This document shows, piece after piece, positions 1-8,314 of a DNA stretch of 34,675 nucleotides. Where the stretch lies: the NCBI RefSeq assembly GCF_004364125.1, contig NZ_SNZV01000016.1, forward strand, positions 1-34,675, given 5' to 3'. Under the pieces are notes generated by a model. That model had not been told where the DNA came from, did no database searches, and was given only the letters and a program-made list of their open reading frames with translations. Both the position numbers and the translations under genes were made by a program. Origin of the DNA: Sphingobacterium paludis (GTDB lineage Bacteria > Bacteroidota > Bacteroidia > Sphingobacteriales > Sphingobacteriaceae). Every line of letters starts with the position of its first letter. Positions within the stretch are counted from its first letter, which is position 1.

Positions 1-95
1 ATCTATAGATTTTGTAGAAACATTACTATATTCGAATAGGCAATCTGACATTTTTTAAAAACAACCAACTGTCAGATCAAGTAGTGGCTATTACA
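1..95. repeat. Left terminal inverted repeat (95 bp)
   Basis: Bases 1-95 are the exact reverse complement of bases 34581-34675, and the match stops at base 96. The outermost ten bases, ATCTATAGAT, are a perfect palindrome and therefore also repeat directly at the other end. Inside the repeat ATCTGACA (43-50) and TGTCAGAT (70-77) form an 8-bp inverted repeat around a T6A5 run. No gene lies in it. It may be a true element end, or the edge of a longer inverted repeat at which an assembler stopped. Confidence 0.95.
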
Positions 96-206
96 GATAA
101 AGAGTTTAAAAGTTCGACAATAGGATTCCCCTATGAACTTTCGCTGCAAAATTAAATATTCATACGCTTTTCTAATAGTAAACGTAATTCGATATCATCC
201 ATAACT

Positions 207-1232
207 TTAGCTTGTTGCTTTAATATCTCGCTTGCTATTTAATCGGTCTAGGAACTCGTTAGTATTCATACCATTTAATTTCTGAAATAATCGATAAAAC
301 GTTCTTTCGTTTTTCATCTCTAAGATTTCGCAGATTCCGATGATTGGTATTTTTCGTATAAGTAGCGGGATAGACTTTTCAATTATGTATTTCTTTTTGT
401 AAGCAGTAAGCGTAATTCCATATTTATTTTTAAATAGCCTATTTAGATGCTGCAAACTTAATGGTATATCCCTGCTTAAACTCTTTATCTCGAATTGCAT
501 ACCGCTCTGATCCACGCCATTCTCGATCATCTTTTTAATTAGTTCGGCAGGTATATCGTATCCATGATGGATAACACCTTGCTTAATGATTTTTTCTTTG
601 GACAGTTGCAGAAGAGTTTGCAGCTGATCAAGAACATATAGTTCGCTATTCCAATTTCCTTTGGTAAGGTTGTTTCCCATTTGTTTTATGAAAGTAGTGG
701 TAACTTCACCTACTTTAAAATCTGCAGAGTGTATTGGCTGAGCCGAATTTATGAGGTGCGCATTCTGTAGTTTTTCTAGAAATGTAATTTCCTGCTTACG
801 TAGTCCATTAAGATATCCCACGTCGAAATAGAAGCTAAATATTTGATAGTAGCCCGGCTTAACGATGAGTTGATAGTTGCCAGGTGGAAGATAAGCATAT
901 AAAGCATATTGCGGCCGCAAGTCAAATATCTTATCACCGCTTTCGCTTTCCAGCGTGATAGCAGTCGCTCCATGAAGTAGATACACGCCATAGAGGTCTT
1001 TTAATTTAATACAGATTGGTATCTGAAGGGTTGCGCTCAAAACGAGCGCTAGATGATGTAGGTAGCTATATCGACCCTTGTAATCTTGCTCGAATATGGA
1101 CTGGCCGCCAAGTTTACGATAGGTACTTTGCGATTCTTTCAGTATGATAGTACGATTGGAATGATCATAATGTTCAACTTTTTGAATAGGGCCGAAGATC
1201 GTGTCTGCAATTATATAAGCGCTTTTTCGCAT
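207..1232 (-). CDS. AraC-family transcriptional regulator
   Basis: This 341-residue protein is a DNA-binding transcription factor. The last 100 or so residues carry the two helix-turn-helix units of the AraC/XylS family: a first helix region around SLSRDIPLSLQHLNRLFKNK and a second around GICEILEMKNERTFYRLFQK, with the family pattern of a phenylalanine/arginine-rich recognition segment ending in NTNEFLDRL. The N-terminal 230 residues do not show a cupin or other sensor domain that I recognise, so the signal is unknown. It is transcribed leftwards toward the terminal repeat and away from the acyltransferase gene. The stop codon lies 112 bases inside the left repeat's inner edge. The family call is firm from the C-terminus; target genes are not evident. 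Confidence 0.85.
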   Translation of the reverse strand: MRKSAYIIADTIFGPIQKVEHYDHSNRTIILKESQSTYRKLGGQSIFEQDYKGRYSYLHHLALVLSATLQIPICIKLKDLYGVYLLHGATAITLESESGDKIFDLRPQYALYAYLPPGNYQLIVKPGYYQIFSFYFDVGYLNGLRKQEITFLEKLQNAHLINSAQPIHSADFKVGEVTTTFIKQMGNNLTKGNWNSELYVLDQLQTLLQLSKEKIIKQGVIHHGYDIPAELIKKMIENGVDQSGMQFEIKSLSRDIPLSLQHLNRLFKNKYGITLTAYKKKYIIEKSIPLLIRKIPIIGICEILEMKNERTFYRLFQKLNGMNTNEFLDRLNSKRDIKATS

Positions 1233-1513
1233 GACAATGTATTATGTAGGTGGTCAACCGAATTTCATTCTGCAAGTTCCATAAGTTTACATCTGCTAGC
1301 AAATTCTTTCCGTCAAATGGCTTATTTGATACGGCTGATACGATATTGTATCATGTTTACTGCTTTTGCAGCTATTGCCTATCAAACGTATCGAATTTAT
1401 ATGCTGATGGAACCGTTTCGTTTTTTGGAACCCCCGTTAAGCATGTTTGTATTGTTCGCCTGCCAATGAGAGGTTCACTGTGCGGGTGTGAACAACACTT
1501 TAAACAACAAGTC

Positions 1514-1654
1514 ATGATACAACAAATCAATTCACATGGCGAGGGCCTCATGCCACGTCGGCAACAGGTTCCTGAGCATTTTAATCTCTCTGTTTTCTTT
1601 CCAGAGCACAAATACGATCCAAAGGATCGAAAATGTCCCATTGAAATTCTTTAA
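1514..1654 (+). CDS. Possible small protein (46 aa) before a terminator
   Basis: A short open frame begins with ATG and ends six bases before a perfect terminator-like hairpin. The product is rich in Pro, His, Arg and Lys (it contains MPRRQQVPEHF and EHKYDPKDRKCPIEIL), which is not the composition expected of random AT-rich sequence. The same frame stays open upstream to about 1250, but that part is rich in Phe, Cys and Ser and looks non-coding. I recognise no family. The position next to the hairpin and just upstream of the acyltransferase gene is the main argument for it being expressed. Confidence 0.3.
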   Translation: MIQQINSHGEGLMPRRQQVPEHFNLSVFFPEHKYDPKDRKCPIEIL

Positions 1655-1660
1655 CTAGTT

Positions 1661-1686
1661 ATGATAGTGCCTTTTGGCACTATCAT
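1661..1686 (+). terminator. Perfect 11-bp stem hairpin, likely terminator
   Basis: ATGATAGTGCC and GGCACTATCAT form an uninterrupted 11-bp stem around a TTTT loop. It is followed by ATTTTCTATTATTTATTT, a loosely T-rich tail. It lies between the small open frame at 1514-1654 and the acyltransferase gene at 1734, so it would isolate that gene from upstream transcription. Confidence 0.6.
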
Positions 1687-1733
1687 ATTTTCTATTATTT
1701 ATTTAATATATTTCATTTTTTTGCGTTTCACCT

Positions 1734-2573
1734 ATGCCTACTATACAATTCAAATATCAATATCCAGCATATGATCAAATTCGTTCTGCGCTAGACATAA
1801 GACTATTAGATCCCTCACCGAATCTTATCGCTGAGTGGGCTAGGTTTGATCCGAACATTCGCTTACAGTTTCCAGGCAGCGATCACAACTGGCGCTACTG
1901 GCAATTTGAGCAGGCATGCTTTAACCAATCGTTGGCGATTGCAGAATCAAATTGTAGATTGCTGGAAGATAGGTTATCGGAAAACGTGGTTCCTGCTGGC
2001 TACTTTAAAAATGCGGGTATCATTGCCACGTTCCATTTTGCATCATACCGGATCATTGGGAAATGGCTCGCGGCATCGTCAATAAAATTTGTCTTGCTGG
2101 TTTCCGGTGATGTTAAAGATAGCCAAGAAGCTATTTTCCATGAGCAGATAGCTGGATGTCTACAGGACAGTTCCGCATTCTATATCTTGAATGCCAATGA
2201 TCCAAGAGTGATCCTAAAAATTCGAACTGCAATTCGCCAGGGTTACATGGTTCTTATCTATGTGGACGGAAACGTGGGGGGTCGTAAGCGTAAGGAAACC
2301 ATCACTTTATTACACTCTGAAATTGCCGTGCGTAGTGGAGTTTTCGATATTGCCCAAATGCTTGGCGTTCCAATATATCCTATTTATGCAGATAGGGGAG
2401 AAAGATCGCTTATGTTCAATCTAGTACGCCCCTTAAGTGTATGTGATGGAGTTGCTCACGGCGGAAACACGGGCAGCGCTGGGGCGCATAGACTCTATGG
2501 GGTAATCAAAGATCGTTTAGCTGCAGCGCCATATCTGTGGGAGAATTGGTTCCACCTAGATGAGTTTGCTTAG
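1734..2573 (+). CDS. LpxL-like lysophospholipid acyltransferase family protein
   Basis: The 279-residue protein resembles the LpxL/HtrB-type acyltransferase fold. A strand and helix with TFHFASYRIIG (about residue 98) sits where the family has its HxxxxD/E catalytic motif. A segment VLIYVDGNVGGRKRK (about 175) matches the family's second block, and a later block has GVFDIAQMLGVPIYPIYADR. Such enzymes transfer acyl groups to lipid or peptide-like acceptors at the inner membrane. The residue at the catalytic acidic position appears to be Arg rather than Asp/Glu, so activity is uncertain or the alignment is shifted. There is no obvious N-terminal membrane anchor. The gene stands alone after a terminator and 170 bases before the sensor kinase gene. 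It is probably cargo rather than a transfer gene. Confidence 0.6.
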   Translation: MPTIQFKYQYPAYDQIRSALDIRLLDPSPNLIAEWARFDPNIRLQFPGSDHNWRYWQFEQACFNQSLAIAESNCRLLEDRLSENVVPAGYFKNAGIIATFHFASYRIIGKWLAASSIKFVLLVSGDVKDSQEAIFHEQIAGCLQDSSAFYILNANDPRVILKIRTAIRQGYMVLIYVDGNVGGRKRKETITLLHSEIAVRSGVFDIAQMLGVPIYPIYADRGERSLMFNLVRPLSVCDGVAHGGNTGSAGAHRLYGVIKDRLAAAPYLWENWFHLDEFA

Positions 2574-2744
2574 CTCTAATATTATCTAAGTATTGAATTA
2601 ATGTTAATTTTCTAGGGACTATCAATCGAATTTTTTATATTTCATACGTTTCTGTTGCTTACACTGCAGCGCCTAACCTTGTAGTCGATTCTCATGCTCG
2701 TTTCTTTGAAGCAATGAACGGCTGAATAAAACTAACTGACGAGA

Positions 2745-3773
2745 ATGACAGATATCTATTTACGTTTTCGGTCCGGGATGTCACCTTTATTACATCTGGC
2801 CAGTTGGATCATCTACCTGTACACTAGCTACTGTCTAAATGAGAGCAAATATGGTACGGGATCGCTCGTGGTATTGATCTTTCCCCTTTACGCGGTAACA
2901 TTCTATAGCATATATTTTTTTCTGAAATATCTGATAGACTTTCATAGGCCTTTGCACGCTGCAGCAGGTCTGCTGATGTTTTTAATTTCCATCCTGCCCA
3001 TAACGTATTTCTACATCAATCTGTTATTGCCAGCGCTAGGCGTTCATATTCAGGATCGCTCCGTACCCTTTCGCTGGAGCGAATTTATTCGCTCAACCTA
3101 TCTTGGCGTATTTCGGATTGGCATTTATGCTCTAATTGCGTATCTGATCACACTGATTTTTAAAGGGGCACGCTTGCTTCGGATTTTTAAAAGGCGAATA
3201 CGGCGCCTAAAATTCGGCATGCTAGGCACTCAACTAACCTCGCACACACAGTACGATCTGTTGCACAAATTGATGGGCAGGTTTGCAGAAGACCGCGAGA
3301 AATTTGAGCAGTATGTCGAGTGGTTAGCGGACATTCAAGGATACACTGCCACAAGTGTAGATCGAAGGTTTGTTCCACTAGCATCGGAACTTGAACAAAC
3401 CGAGCATTTAGCACTTATGTTGCAACCCACATATTTTAGCGACAACCCGGATTGGCTTTATGTAGTCGGTGATATCGATAAAGCCGTTGTACCGCCAATG
3501 ATGCTGGTGATGCTGGTGGAAAATGCCTGCAAGTATACAGACTTTAGTCATCCAGATGCCGTCAAAATGACCGTACAGTCTCTAGATGATGTATTACATA
3601 TCTCTTGCGTGAATACGATTGGCAGTATTCGTGCGCGAAACTCGCTCGGACTTGGTAATACTATTTTAAAAGCTAGGCTAGAAGCTTTGTTCGGGCGGGA
3701 GGCATCCCATAGAAGCTTTGAAGAGCAGGGGCGCTACACTGTGCATATTTCGATGCACTTTAAGAACAACTGA
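2745..3773 (+). CDS. LytS/YehU-type sensor histidine kinase, divergent H-box
   Basis: The protein has four or so hydrophobic segments in residues 10-145 (for example LLHLASWIIYLYTSY and IGIYALIAYLITLIF) and then a cytoplasmic kinase part. The C-terminus carries the ATP-binding N-box (MLVMLVENACKYT, Asn about 260) and a G-box-like end (NSLGLGNTILKARLEALFG), as in kinases paired with LytTR regulators. The H-box is abnormal: where the family reads NPHFLFN this protein has TSHTQYD. The candidate phospho-His (about 167) is kept but the surrounding Pro, Phe and Asn are lost. It is followed after 20 bases by the LytTR regulator gene, a standard pair. It may be a working kinase with a divergent H-box, or mainly a phosphatase or binding partner. 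Confidence 0.75.
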   Translation: MTDIYLRFRSGMSPLLHLASWIIYLYTSYCLNESKYGTGSLVVLIFPLYAVTFYSIYFFLKYLIDFHRPLHAAAGLLMFLISILPITYFYINLLLPALGVHIQDRSVPFRWSEFIRSTYLGVFRIGIYALIAYLITLIFKGARLLRIFKRRIRRLKFGMLGTQLTSHTQYDLLHKLMGRFAEDREKFEQYVEWLADIQGYTATSVDRRFVPLASELEQTEHLALMLQPTYFSDNPDWLYVVGDIDKAVVPPMMLVMLVENACKYTDFSHPDAVKMTVQSLDDVLHISCVNTIGSIRARNSLGLGNTILKARLEALFGREASHRSFEEQGRYTVHISMHFKNN

Positions 3774-3793
3774 AACAACAAACAAAAATAAGC

Positions 3794-4519
3794 ATGAAAA
3801 CCCTCAATTTATTTATCATCGATGATGACCGTTCGGCCATTGATCACCTAAAATCTTTAATAGCAAAGACACCCTGCCGTTTGGTCGGGAGTGCTACAGA
3901 TCCAAGAAACGGGATCGCAGAAATTGAAAAAAAGAAGGTGGATATCGTCTTTCTAGATATGCAAATGGAGCCTATCAGTGGCCTCGAAGTTGTTCCGCAG
4001 CTTCCCAACGATGTGCAGGTAATATTTTGCACTTCTTTTCGCGAGTCGGCGCATCAAGCTTATGATACGTATACGTATCATTACCTTCTAAAACCGTTTG
4101 GCTTTGTGAAATTCTTCAATGTACTTCGCAAAACAATGGCAACCATTACCCATCGGTCGTTTCTCGGAGAGAGTGAAACAAAGAAGAAATTTCAATTCTT
4201 TGGAACAGGGGCCAAGGGTGGTCATGAACGATTATGGTACGAGGACTTTGTATATGCCCACTCACTGGGTGAAAAGACGATGATCAACTTCACCGACGGC
4301 AGGAGTTACGTGATCAATCAACGCATCGGCAGATTATTAAAACGTTTGCCAGCCACACACTTCGCGCGTATCAGCAATGAAGTCTTTATAGCCCTCCATG
4401 CAATCCAGAAAGTACTGTATGGACGTGTTTATGTAATTATTGATGGCAAGGAGCAGCGCTTAGATATGGGCACAGAATACGCCAAAGAGATAATCCGCTG
4501 GATAGAGGATAATTCGTAG
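3794..4519 (+). CDS. LytTR-family response regulator
   Basis: The N-terminal receiver domain (residues 4-115) has all key residues: the acidic cluster IIDDD (10-12), the phospho-acceptor Asp55 in VFLDMQM, Thr80 in FCTSF and Lys100 in LLKPF. The C-terminal 105 residues form a LytTR DNA-binding domain, with EDFVYAHSLGEKTMINFTDG and the later RISNEVFIALHAIQKV. It should be phosphorylated through the kinase encoded just upstream and bind DNA as a dimer. The RteC gene begins 145 bases downstream in the same direction, which suggests that RteC or the transfer genes are targets. That is inference from position. Confidence 0.9.
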   Translation: MKTLNLFIIDDDRSAIDHLKSLIAKTPCRLVGSATDPRNGIAEIEKKKVDIVFLDMQMEPISGLEVVPQLPNDVQVIFCTSFRESAHQAYDTYTYHYLLKPFGFVKFFNVLRKTMATITHRSFLGESETKKKFQFFGTGAKGGHERLWYEDFVYAHSLGEKTMINFTDGRSYVINQRIGRLLKRLPATHFARISNEVFIALHAIQKVLYGRVYVIIDGKEQRLDMGTEYAKEIIRWIEDNS

Positions 4520-4664
4520 GATTGCACTTGATCTATAAATGTACTCACTCCCAAAAAATGAGTTAGCGTGCGACGATCAACGCAACGCATTTTAATTTTA
4601 GCAGTAACAAATCAATTTTCAACCTCAGCGATTCAATTATTTTATCAACTACAAAAGATGCTTT

Positions 4665-5531
4665 ATGAAAAACATAGAATTCGAAGATCTCTATCAAGGT
4701 ATGCTGCAGAATTTATACTCTTTGAACGATCCATTAGTCAATTCCATAGTCGACCTTGCCGGTTCATTGCGAATTACTGTTCGATCAATGGAGCAGTTAT
4801 TATCGAGCGTCAGAAGTAAGCCCTTTAAGGATGATCAGCATGAGATCAATTTTTTTAAACATATAAAGCCACGTTTTCAGTCTTGGCACATTTACGTAAT
4901 AGAGCTTAACCATATCGTTTCACAAATTCCTATTGGTAGTGAGGAAATGATTCGTGAATACTACATAAATGAATTGACGATTATAGACCGATTTTTTAAA
5001 CGTTACGGTTTCTACTATCAATATTACCTAGCAGGAGAATGCTCGCGTGATAGCGATTTCTTTCTACGAAGAAATCTAAAAGATCTACCGCCTGAGCATA
5101 GTAAACCCAATCAACCAGAGAGTTTTGTGACGAGCATGGATTATTTGTTTGCGAAGTTCAAGGCGTATGAGATGCTGCGAGACTGTATTGCCCGGAGAAT
5201 CAAAGTTATAAATAGTAGCCGTAATATTCAGACCTTAGAGCTGGAGCTTCTTCAGAAAAGAAGGTGGTGGTCGGGCAATAAAATTGAACTTGTAGAACTT
5301 GCATACGGTCTTTACCATGCCAAGCGCATAAATGGTGGTAAAGCAGAAGTGGGAGAGATTATAGCTTGGCTGGAAGAAAGCCTAAATGTGGATTTAGGTC
5401 AGTCTTATCGGATGTTCACCGATATAAGCAGACGAAAGCTAGTAAGCCACACGAAATTTATTGACGAGATGCGTACTACGCTTGATACTTATATTCAGTC
5501 GCATTACGGTCCTCGGTTGCCTATTCGCTAA
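4665..5531 (+). CDS. rteC: RteC-family regulator of conjugative element
   Basis: The 288-residue protein matches the RteC family of Bacteroidetes conjugative transposons. The family signature EINFFKHIKPRFQSWHIYVIE is partly visible as EINFFKHIKPRF with a following P(I)GSEEMIREYYINEL, and a middle block RYGFYYQYYLAG ending in RDSDFFLRRN. A C-terminal winged-helix-like part contains ELAYGLYHAKRINGGKAEVGEI and a basic end. In CTnDOT, RteC activates excision genes downstream of the RteA/RteB two-component system. Here it also follows a two-component pair, but of the LytS/LytTR type. ATG at 4665 is chosen because the family begins shortly before this hydrophilic N-terminus and no longer in-frame start fits. 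Confidence 0.85.
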   Translation: MKNIEFEDLYQGMLQNLYSLNDPLVNSIVDLAGSLRITVRSMEQLLSSVRSKPFKDDQHEINFFKHIKPRFQSWHIYVIELNHIVSQIPIGSEEMIREYYINELTIIDRFFKRYGFYYQYYLAGECSRDSDFFLRRNLKDLPPEHSKPNQPESFVTSMDYLFAKFKAYEMLRDCIARRIKVINSSRNIQTLELELLQKRRWWSGNKIELVELAYGLYHAKRINGGKAEVGEIIAWLEESLNVDLGQSYRMFTDISRRKLVSHTKFIDEMRTTLDTYIQSHYGPRLPIR

Positions 5532-6190
5532 GATTACCTAAAACATTTAATTTGACTTGCTTACATAGGTGCTTGCTAATATACTAACGGGTAGGTGATA
5601 AAGAGCTAATTCATAAATGACTATATCATCCTAACTTAAAATATCGAACTTTTTTCGTTAAAGATGATAAGTGTTTATAGCCTTTTGTAATTAGCTAGGT
5701 GGTTTTTATCTATCAAATGAATAAGGACTTGAAAAGAGTTATTGGCTCCATACTGCTTACATCTGATCGATAGTCACTTTTGCTGCATTTAATTTTTAAA
5801 TGTGGAAAACAAGTAGTGAACAAGTAATGTTTAACCTTTATGAGCACAGACTATCTATCTGTAAAGCTACCCTGCTTACCATGTAGGAGTCTGCATGAAT
5901 TTCGTTTCCCTCCATTGTGGAGAATCGACGAGATGGAGGGCTACACATGCAAGACTTGTTAGATAGCAAGCTACTACTTTAGCGAGTGACAAATGGATTG
6001 AATGGACAAGAATACCTGCATTGCAAACCTTAAAGTAGCGACAAAAGCATCAAAATATGCGCGAAGGTATTTAAGATTATTACTGGCGTGCGATATTGGG
6101 ATGACGCTCGCTTGGAAATGTATGTTCTTTATCATGATTAAAACTGGAACCGAAAATTGTTTTATAAATGAATATTAAACTATATATAAT
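5532..6190. other. Gene-free stretch between rteC and the SDR gene
   Basis: This 659-base stretch has stops in all frames at short intervals and no product I could recognise. It is AT-rich. The only clear structure is the long hairpin at 5893-5950. It is long enough to hold the promoter of the SDR gene and could hold the target of the LytTR regulator or RteC, but I see no repeated operator motif. Confidence 0.6.
5893..5950. repeat. Nested inverted repeat (hairpin)
   Basis: CCCTCCAT (5908-5915) pairs with ATGGAGGG (5933-5940). Outside it GCATG (5893-5897) pairs with CATGC (5946-5950). An alternative inner stem CTCCA/TGGAG overlaps the left arm. The CCCTCCAT...ATGGAG pattern resembles the 3' hairpin of the dispersed repeat near 34180, which could be coincidence. 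There is no T-run after it, so it is not an obvious terminator. Confidence 0.5.
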
Positions 6191-6895
6191 ATGCAAAACA
6201 TAGAAAACAAAGTAGCATATATCACAGGAGGATCAAAGGGCATAGGCTTCGGAATTGCTAAAATACTAGTGGAAAATGGGCTTAAGGTAGCAATATCGGG
6301 CCGCAACCTTGACGATCTGCAAGAAGCTCAGGCTGTCTTAGGGGAGGATAATTTGCTCGTGTTCCAATCTGACGTGATCAATTTCGAAGATGAAGTCAAC
6401 TCTGTCAAGCGCGTGATAGAAAGATTTGGAAAATTAGATGTAGTCATCGCCAACGCCGGGGTTGGAAAGTTCGCACCAGTGGATGAAATTTCTCTAGATG
6501 ATTGGAATGCTATGATCGCTACAAATCTTACCGGTGTGTTTCACACGTTGAAAGCTTCCGTTGAGGAGTTGAAAAAAAGTAAGGGATATTATATCTCTAT
6601 CGCTTCGTTGGCTGGTACAAATTTCTTTGCTGGAGGCGCCGGCTACAACGCATCGAAATTTGGGGTAGTAGGATTTACTCAAGCCGCTATGCTTGACTTG
6701 CGCAAACATGATATCAAATGTACTACGATCATGCCTGGCTCGGTCACTTCCAATTTCGCTGACCATGTACCAAGTGACTCTGACGCTTGGAAAATTCAGC
6801 CCTCGGACTTGGGGGAAATGGTGATCCACTTGCTGCAAATGAATGCCAACGTGCTGCCAAGCAAAATTGAGGTGAGGCCAAGCAAAACAAGCTGA
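6191..6895 (+). CDS. SDR family NAD(P)-dependent oxidoreductase
   Basis: This 234-residue classical short-chain dehydrogenase has TGGSKGIG (residues 12-19) for dinucleotide binding, NAG near 88 that stabilises the central sheet, the active-site Asn in NLTGVF (near 112), Ser139, and the YNASK motif with catalytic Tyr152 and Lys156. It should oxidise or reduce a small alcohol/ketone substrate with NAD(P)H. The substrate cannot be read from the sequence. The C-terminal end SKIEVRPSK is typical of the FabG-like bacterial subgroup. It stands alone, with a strong hairpin 45 bases downstream, and is probably accessory cargo. The start lies at the first ATG before the Rossmann strand. Confidence 0.9.
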   Translation: MQNIENKVAYITGGSKGIGFGIAKILVENGLKVAISGRNLDDLQEAQAVLGEDNLLVFQSDVINFEDEVNSVKRVIERFGKLDVVIANAGVGKFAPVDEISLDDWNAMIATNLTGVFHTLKASVEELKKSKGYYISIASLAGTNFFAGGAGYNASKFGVVGFTQAAMLDLRKHDIKCTTIMPGSVTSNFADHVPSDSDAWKIQPSDLGEMVIHLLQMNANVLPSKIEVRPSKTS

Positions 6896-6940
6896 TTGTT
6901 TAATCTAGTAAAATAGTTGTCTTCAGCGATTTCATTTGAT

Positions 6941-6982
6941 ACTAGCAGCAACACTATTCAGCAGATTAGTGTTGCTGCTAGT
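6941..6982. terminator. Perfect 16-bp stem hairpin between convergent genes
   Basis: ACTAGCAGCAACACTA and TAGTGTTGCTGCTAGT form a perfect 16-bp stem around a 10-base loop. It lies after the SDR gene and before the end of the leftward lipoprotein gene, so it may act in both directions. The T-tract after it is weak (GTTTATGG). Confidence 0.6.
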
Positions 6983-7104
6983 GTTTATGGTCAGATGGTG
7001 TGTTACAGATATCGTATATATGAGTAGATGAGTTGAGATATCGTTTCGATTTTCAAGAATTGAGTCACAAAGTCATCCTACGGTAAACTAGTTTTTTCTA
7101 GTCA

Positions 7105-7740
7105 TTATCCCGCAAATAGCATTTTATCAAATTTTAAAGATTCGCTTTTCCCGATCCTAAAGAAGTATATCAGCGCGTATTCCCCTTCACTCAAATATTC
7201 GCCTTGTTCATTATTTTCCCCTGAGTAGGAGAGGGTGAGCTGTAAAGTTTCGCTGATCTGGTCAAAATGAACGGCCAAATAGTATGGTCGCTTATTTTCA
7301 CTTAATATAGGTGTCGTATACTGCCCGTCGTTACCGAGGCTTTTTAAATCAACTTTGGAGAGACCGTTTTTAAAATCCTCGCTGAATAAATATTTATGAT
7401 ACACCTCAAAATCATTTTCACTAAATAGTGGGGGAAAAGATGAGGGCCATTTTTCCTCGTCTATCTGATCATATACCGCATACCAAATCTGCGTGGTGTC
7501 GGCATTTATGGGGAAAGAAAAGTAGCTTTTTTGTTTAGCTAGATCATCCGTAGAAGCAGCTGAGCGAAAATCGTTAAAAATCTTGATCCAATCCGGAGCT
7601 ACAGCGATGGCTTTAGCATTTGAATCTATAAGCTCCTCTGCCGAATCCAAGGCTGGGTTCCTTGCAGCCTTTTTATCCTGATTGCACGCGTAAATGCTGA
7701 GAAATAAAAGGTAAAGAATAGTTGTATGTATAGCTTTCAT
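7105..7740 (-). CDS. Predicted lipoprotein, function unknown
   Basis: The protein of 211 residues starts with a short lipoprotein signal peptide: Lys2, a hydrophobic stretch TTILYLLFLSIYAC, and a lipobox ending at Cys19, followed by the charged NQDKKAA. Mature residues include aromatic and acidic segments (WIKIFNDFRSAAS, KQKSYFSFPINADTTQIWYAVYDQI) but no domain I can name. It would be anchored to the outer or inner membrane on the periplasmic side. It is leftward, convergent with the SDR gene, and 220 bases from the next leftward membrane-protein gene. It is possibly a stress or secreted-protein-related cargo gene, with no evidence for more. Confidence 0.75.
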   Translation of the reverse strand: MKAIHTTILYLLFLSIYACNQDKKAARNPALDSAEELIDSNAKAIAVAPDWIKIFNDFRSAASTDDLAKQKSYFSFPINADTTQIWYAVYDQIDEEKWPSSFPPLFSENDFEVYHKYLFSEDFKNGLSKVDLKSLGNDGQYTTPILSENKRPYYLAVHFDQISETLQLTLSYSGENNEQGEYLSEGEYALIYFFRIGKSESLKFDKMLFAG

Positions 7741-7960
7741 TTTTGGTCAAGTTGTTTGGTAACTAAATATACCAATCAAGTTACGGATAGTTTTTGGATT
7801 CTACATTCAATGATTAGTTTAGCAGATGGCTTAGTTACTTCTTTTTGATAGAGTTGCTAAACCAAAACTCACTTCGGCTCCCAATGTAGATCTGAAAAAT
7901 TTAGCTCATTATTACTGCACCACTATCAAAACATATGAGGCAAACCTCAAAATATAGTTA

Positions 7961-8314
7961 CTAGGACTTTACAATATGGTCTGCCATATTGATGATTGTT
8001 TTATCCTTTAGTAATGTAGTTTTTCTTTTCCACTTTTTTCGAGGATACAAGAGAAAACTTAAAATGGAAAAGTTGAAAAAGAAGAGTAAGGTTAAAATAG
8101 CGAAGATTGCGTTTGGGTCGAAAATAAAGTATAGGATATTTGCAACTATAAACAAAATTAATAATACCAGGACGGTCAAGAAAAGAGACTTATTCCGTTT
8201 AGCCCATTCTGAAAAGTCTGCGTTATGGTAAACGTCTCTGGTCACTTTATCAATTTGCTGCGAAGGAACATCAATCGACAAGATATCGCTTTTGAAAAAC
8301 TTTTCTGATTCCAT
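7961..8314 (-). CDS. Small two-helix membrane protein, unknown
   Basis: The 117-residue product has a hydrophilic N-terminus of about 40 residues. Two hydrophobic helices follow (SLFLTVLVLLILFIVANILYF cut by the turn DPNA, then IFAILTLLFFFNFSILSFLLY), and then a very basic RKKWKRK segment. This is a typical inner-membrane small protein with the basic end facing the cytoplasm. I recognise no family. An overlapping frame on the plus strand is an artefact of AT-rich membrane codons. It lies upstream of, and points the same way as, the lipoprotein gene. Confidence 0.6.
   Translation of the reverse strand: MESEKFFKSDILSIDVPSQQIDKVTRDVYHNADFSEWAKRNKSLFLTVLVLLILFIVANILYFIFDPNAIFAILTLLFFFNFSILSFLLYPRKKWKRKTTLLKDKTIINMADHIVKS

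Noticed and set aside
1086..1469. Plus-strand open frame overlapping the AraC gene and running into the upstream region
   Set aside because: It is antisense to the clear AraC gene for its first part, and its product has no protein-like pattern.
7989..8231. Plus-strand 80-codon frame rich in Lys, Phe and Ile
   Set aside because: It is antisense to the two-helix membrane protein, whose topology is far more convincing.
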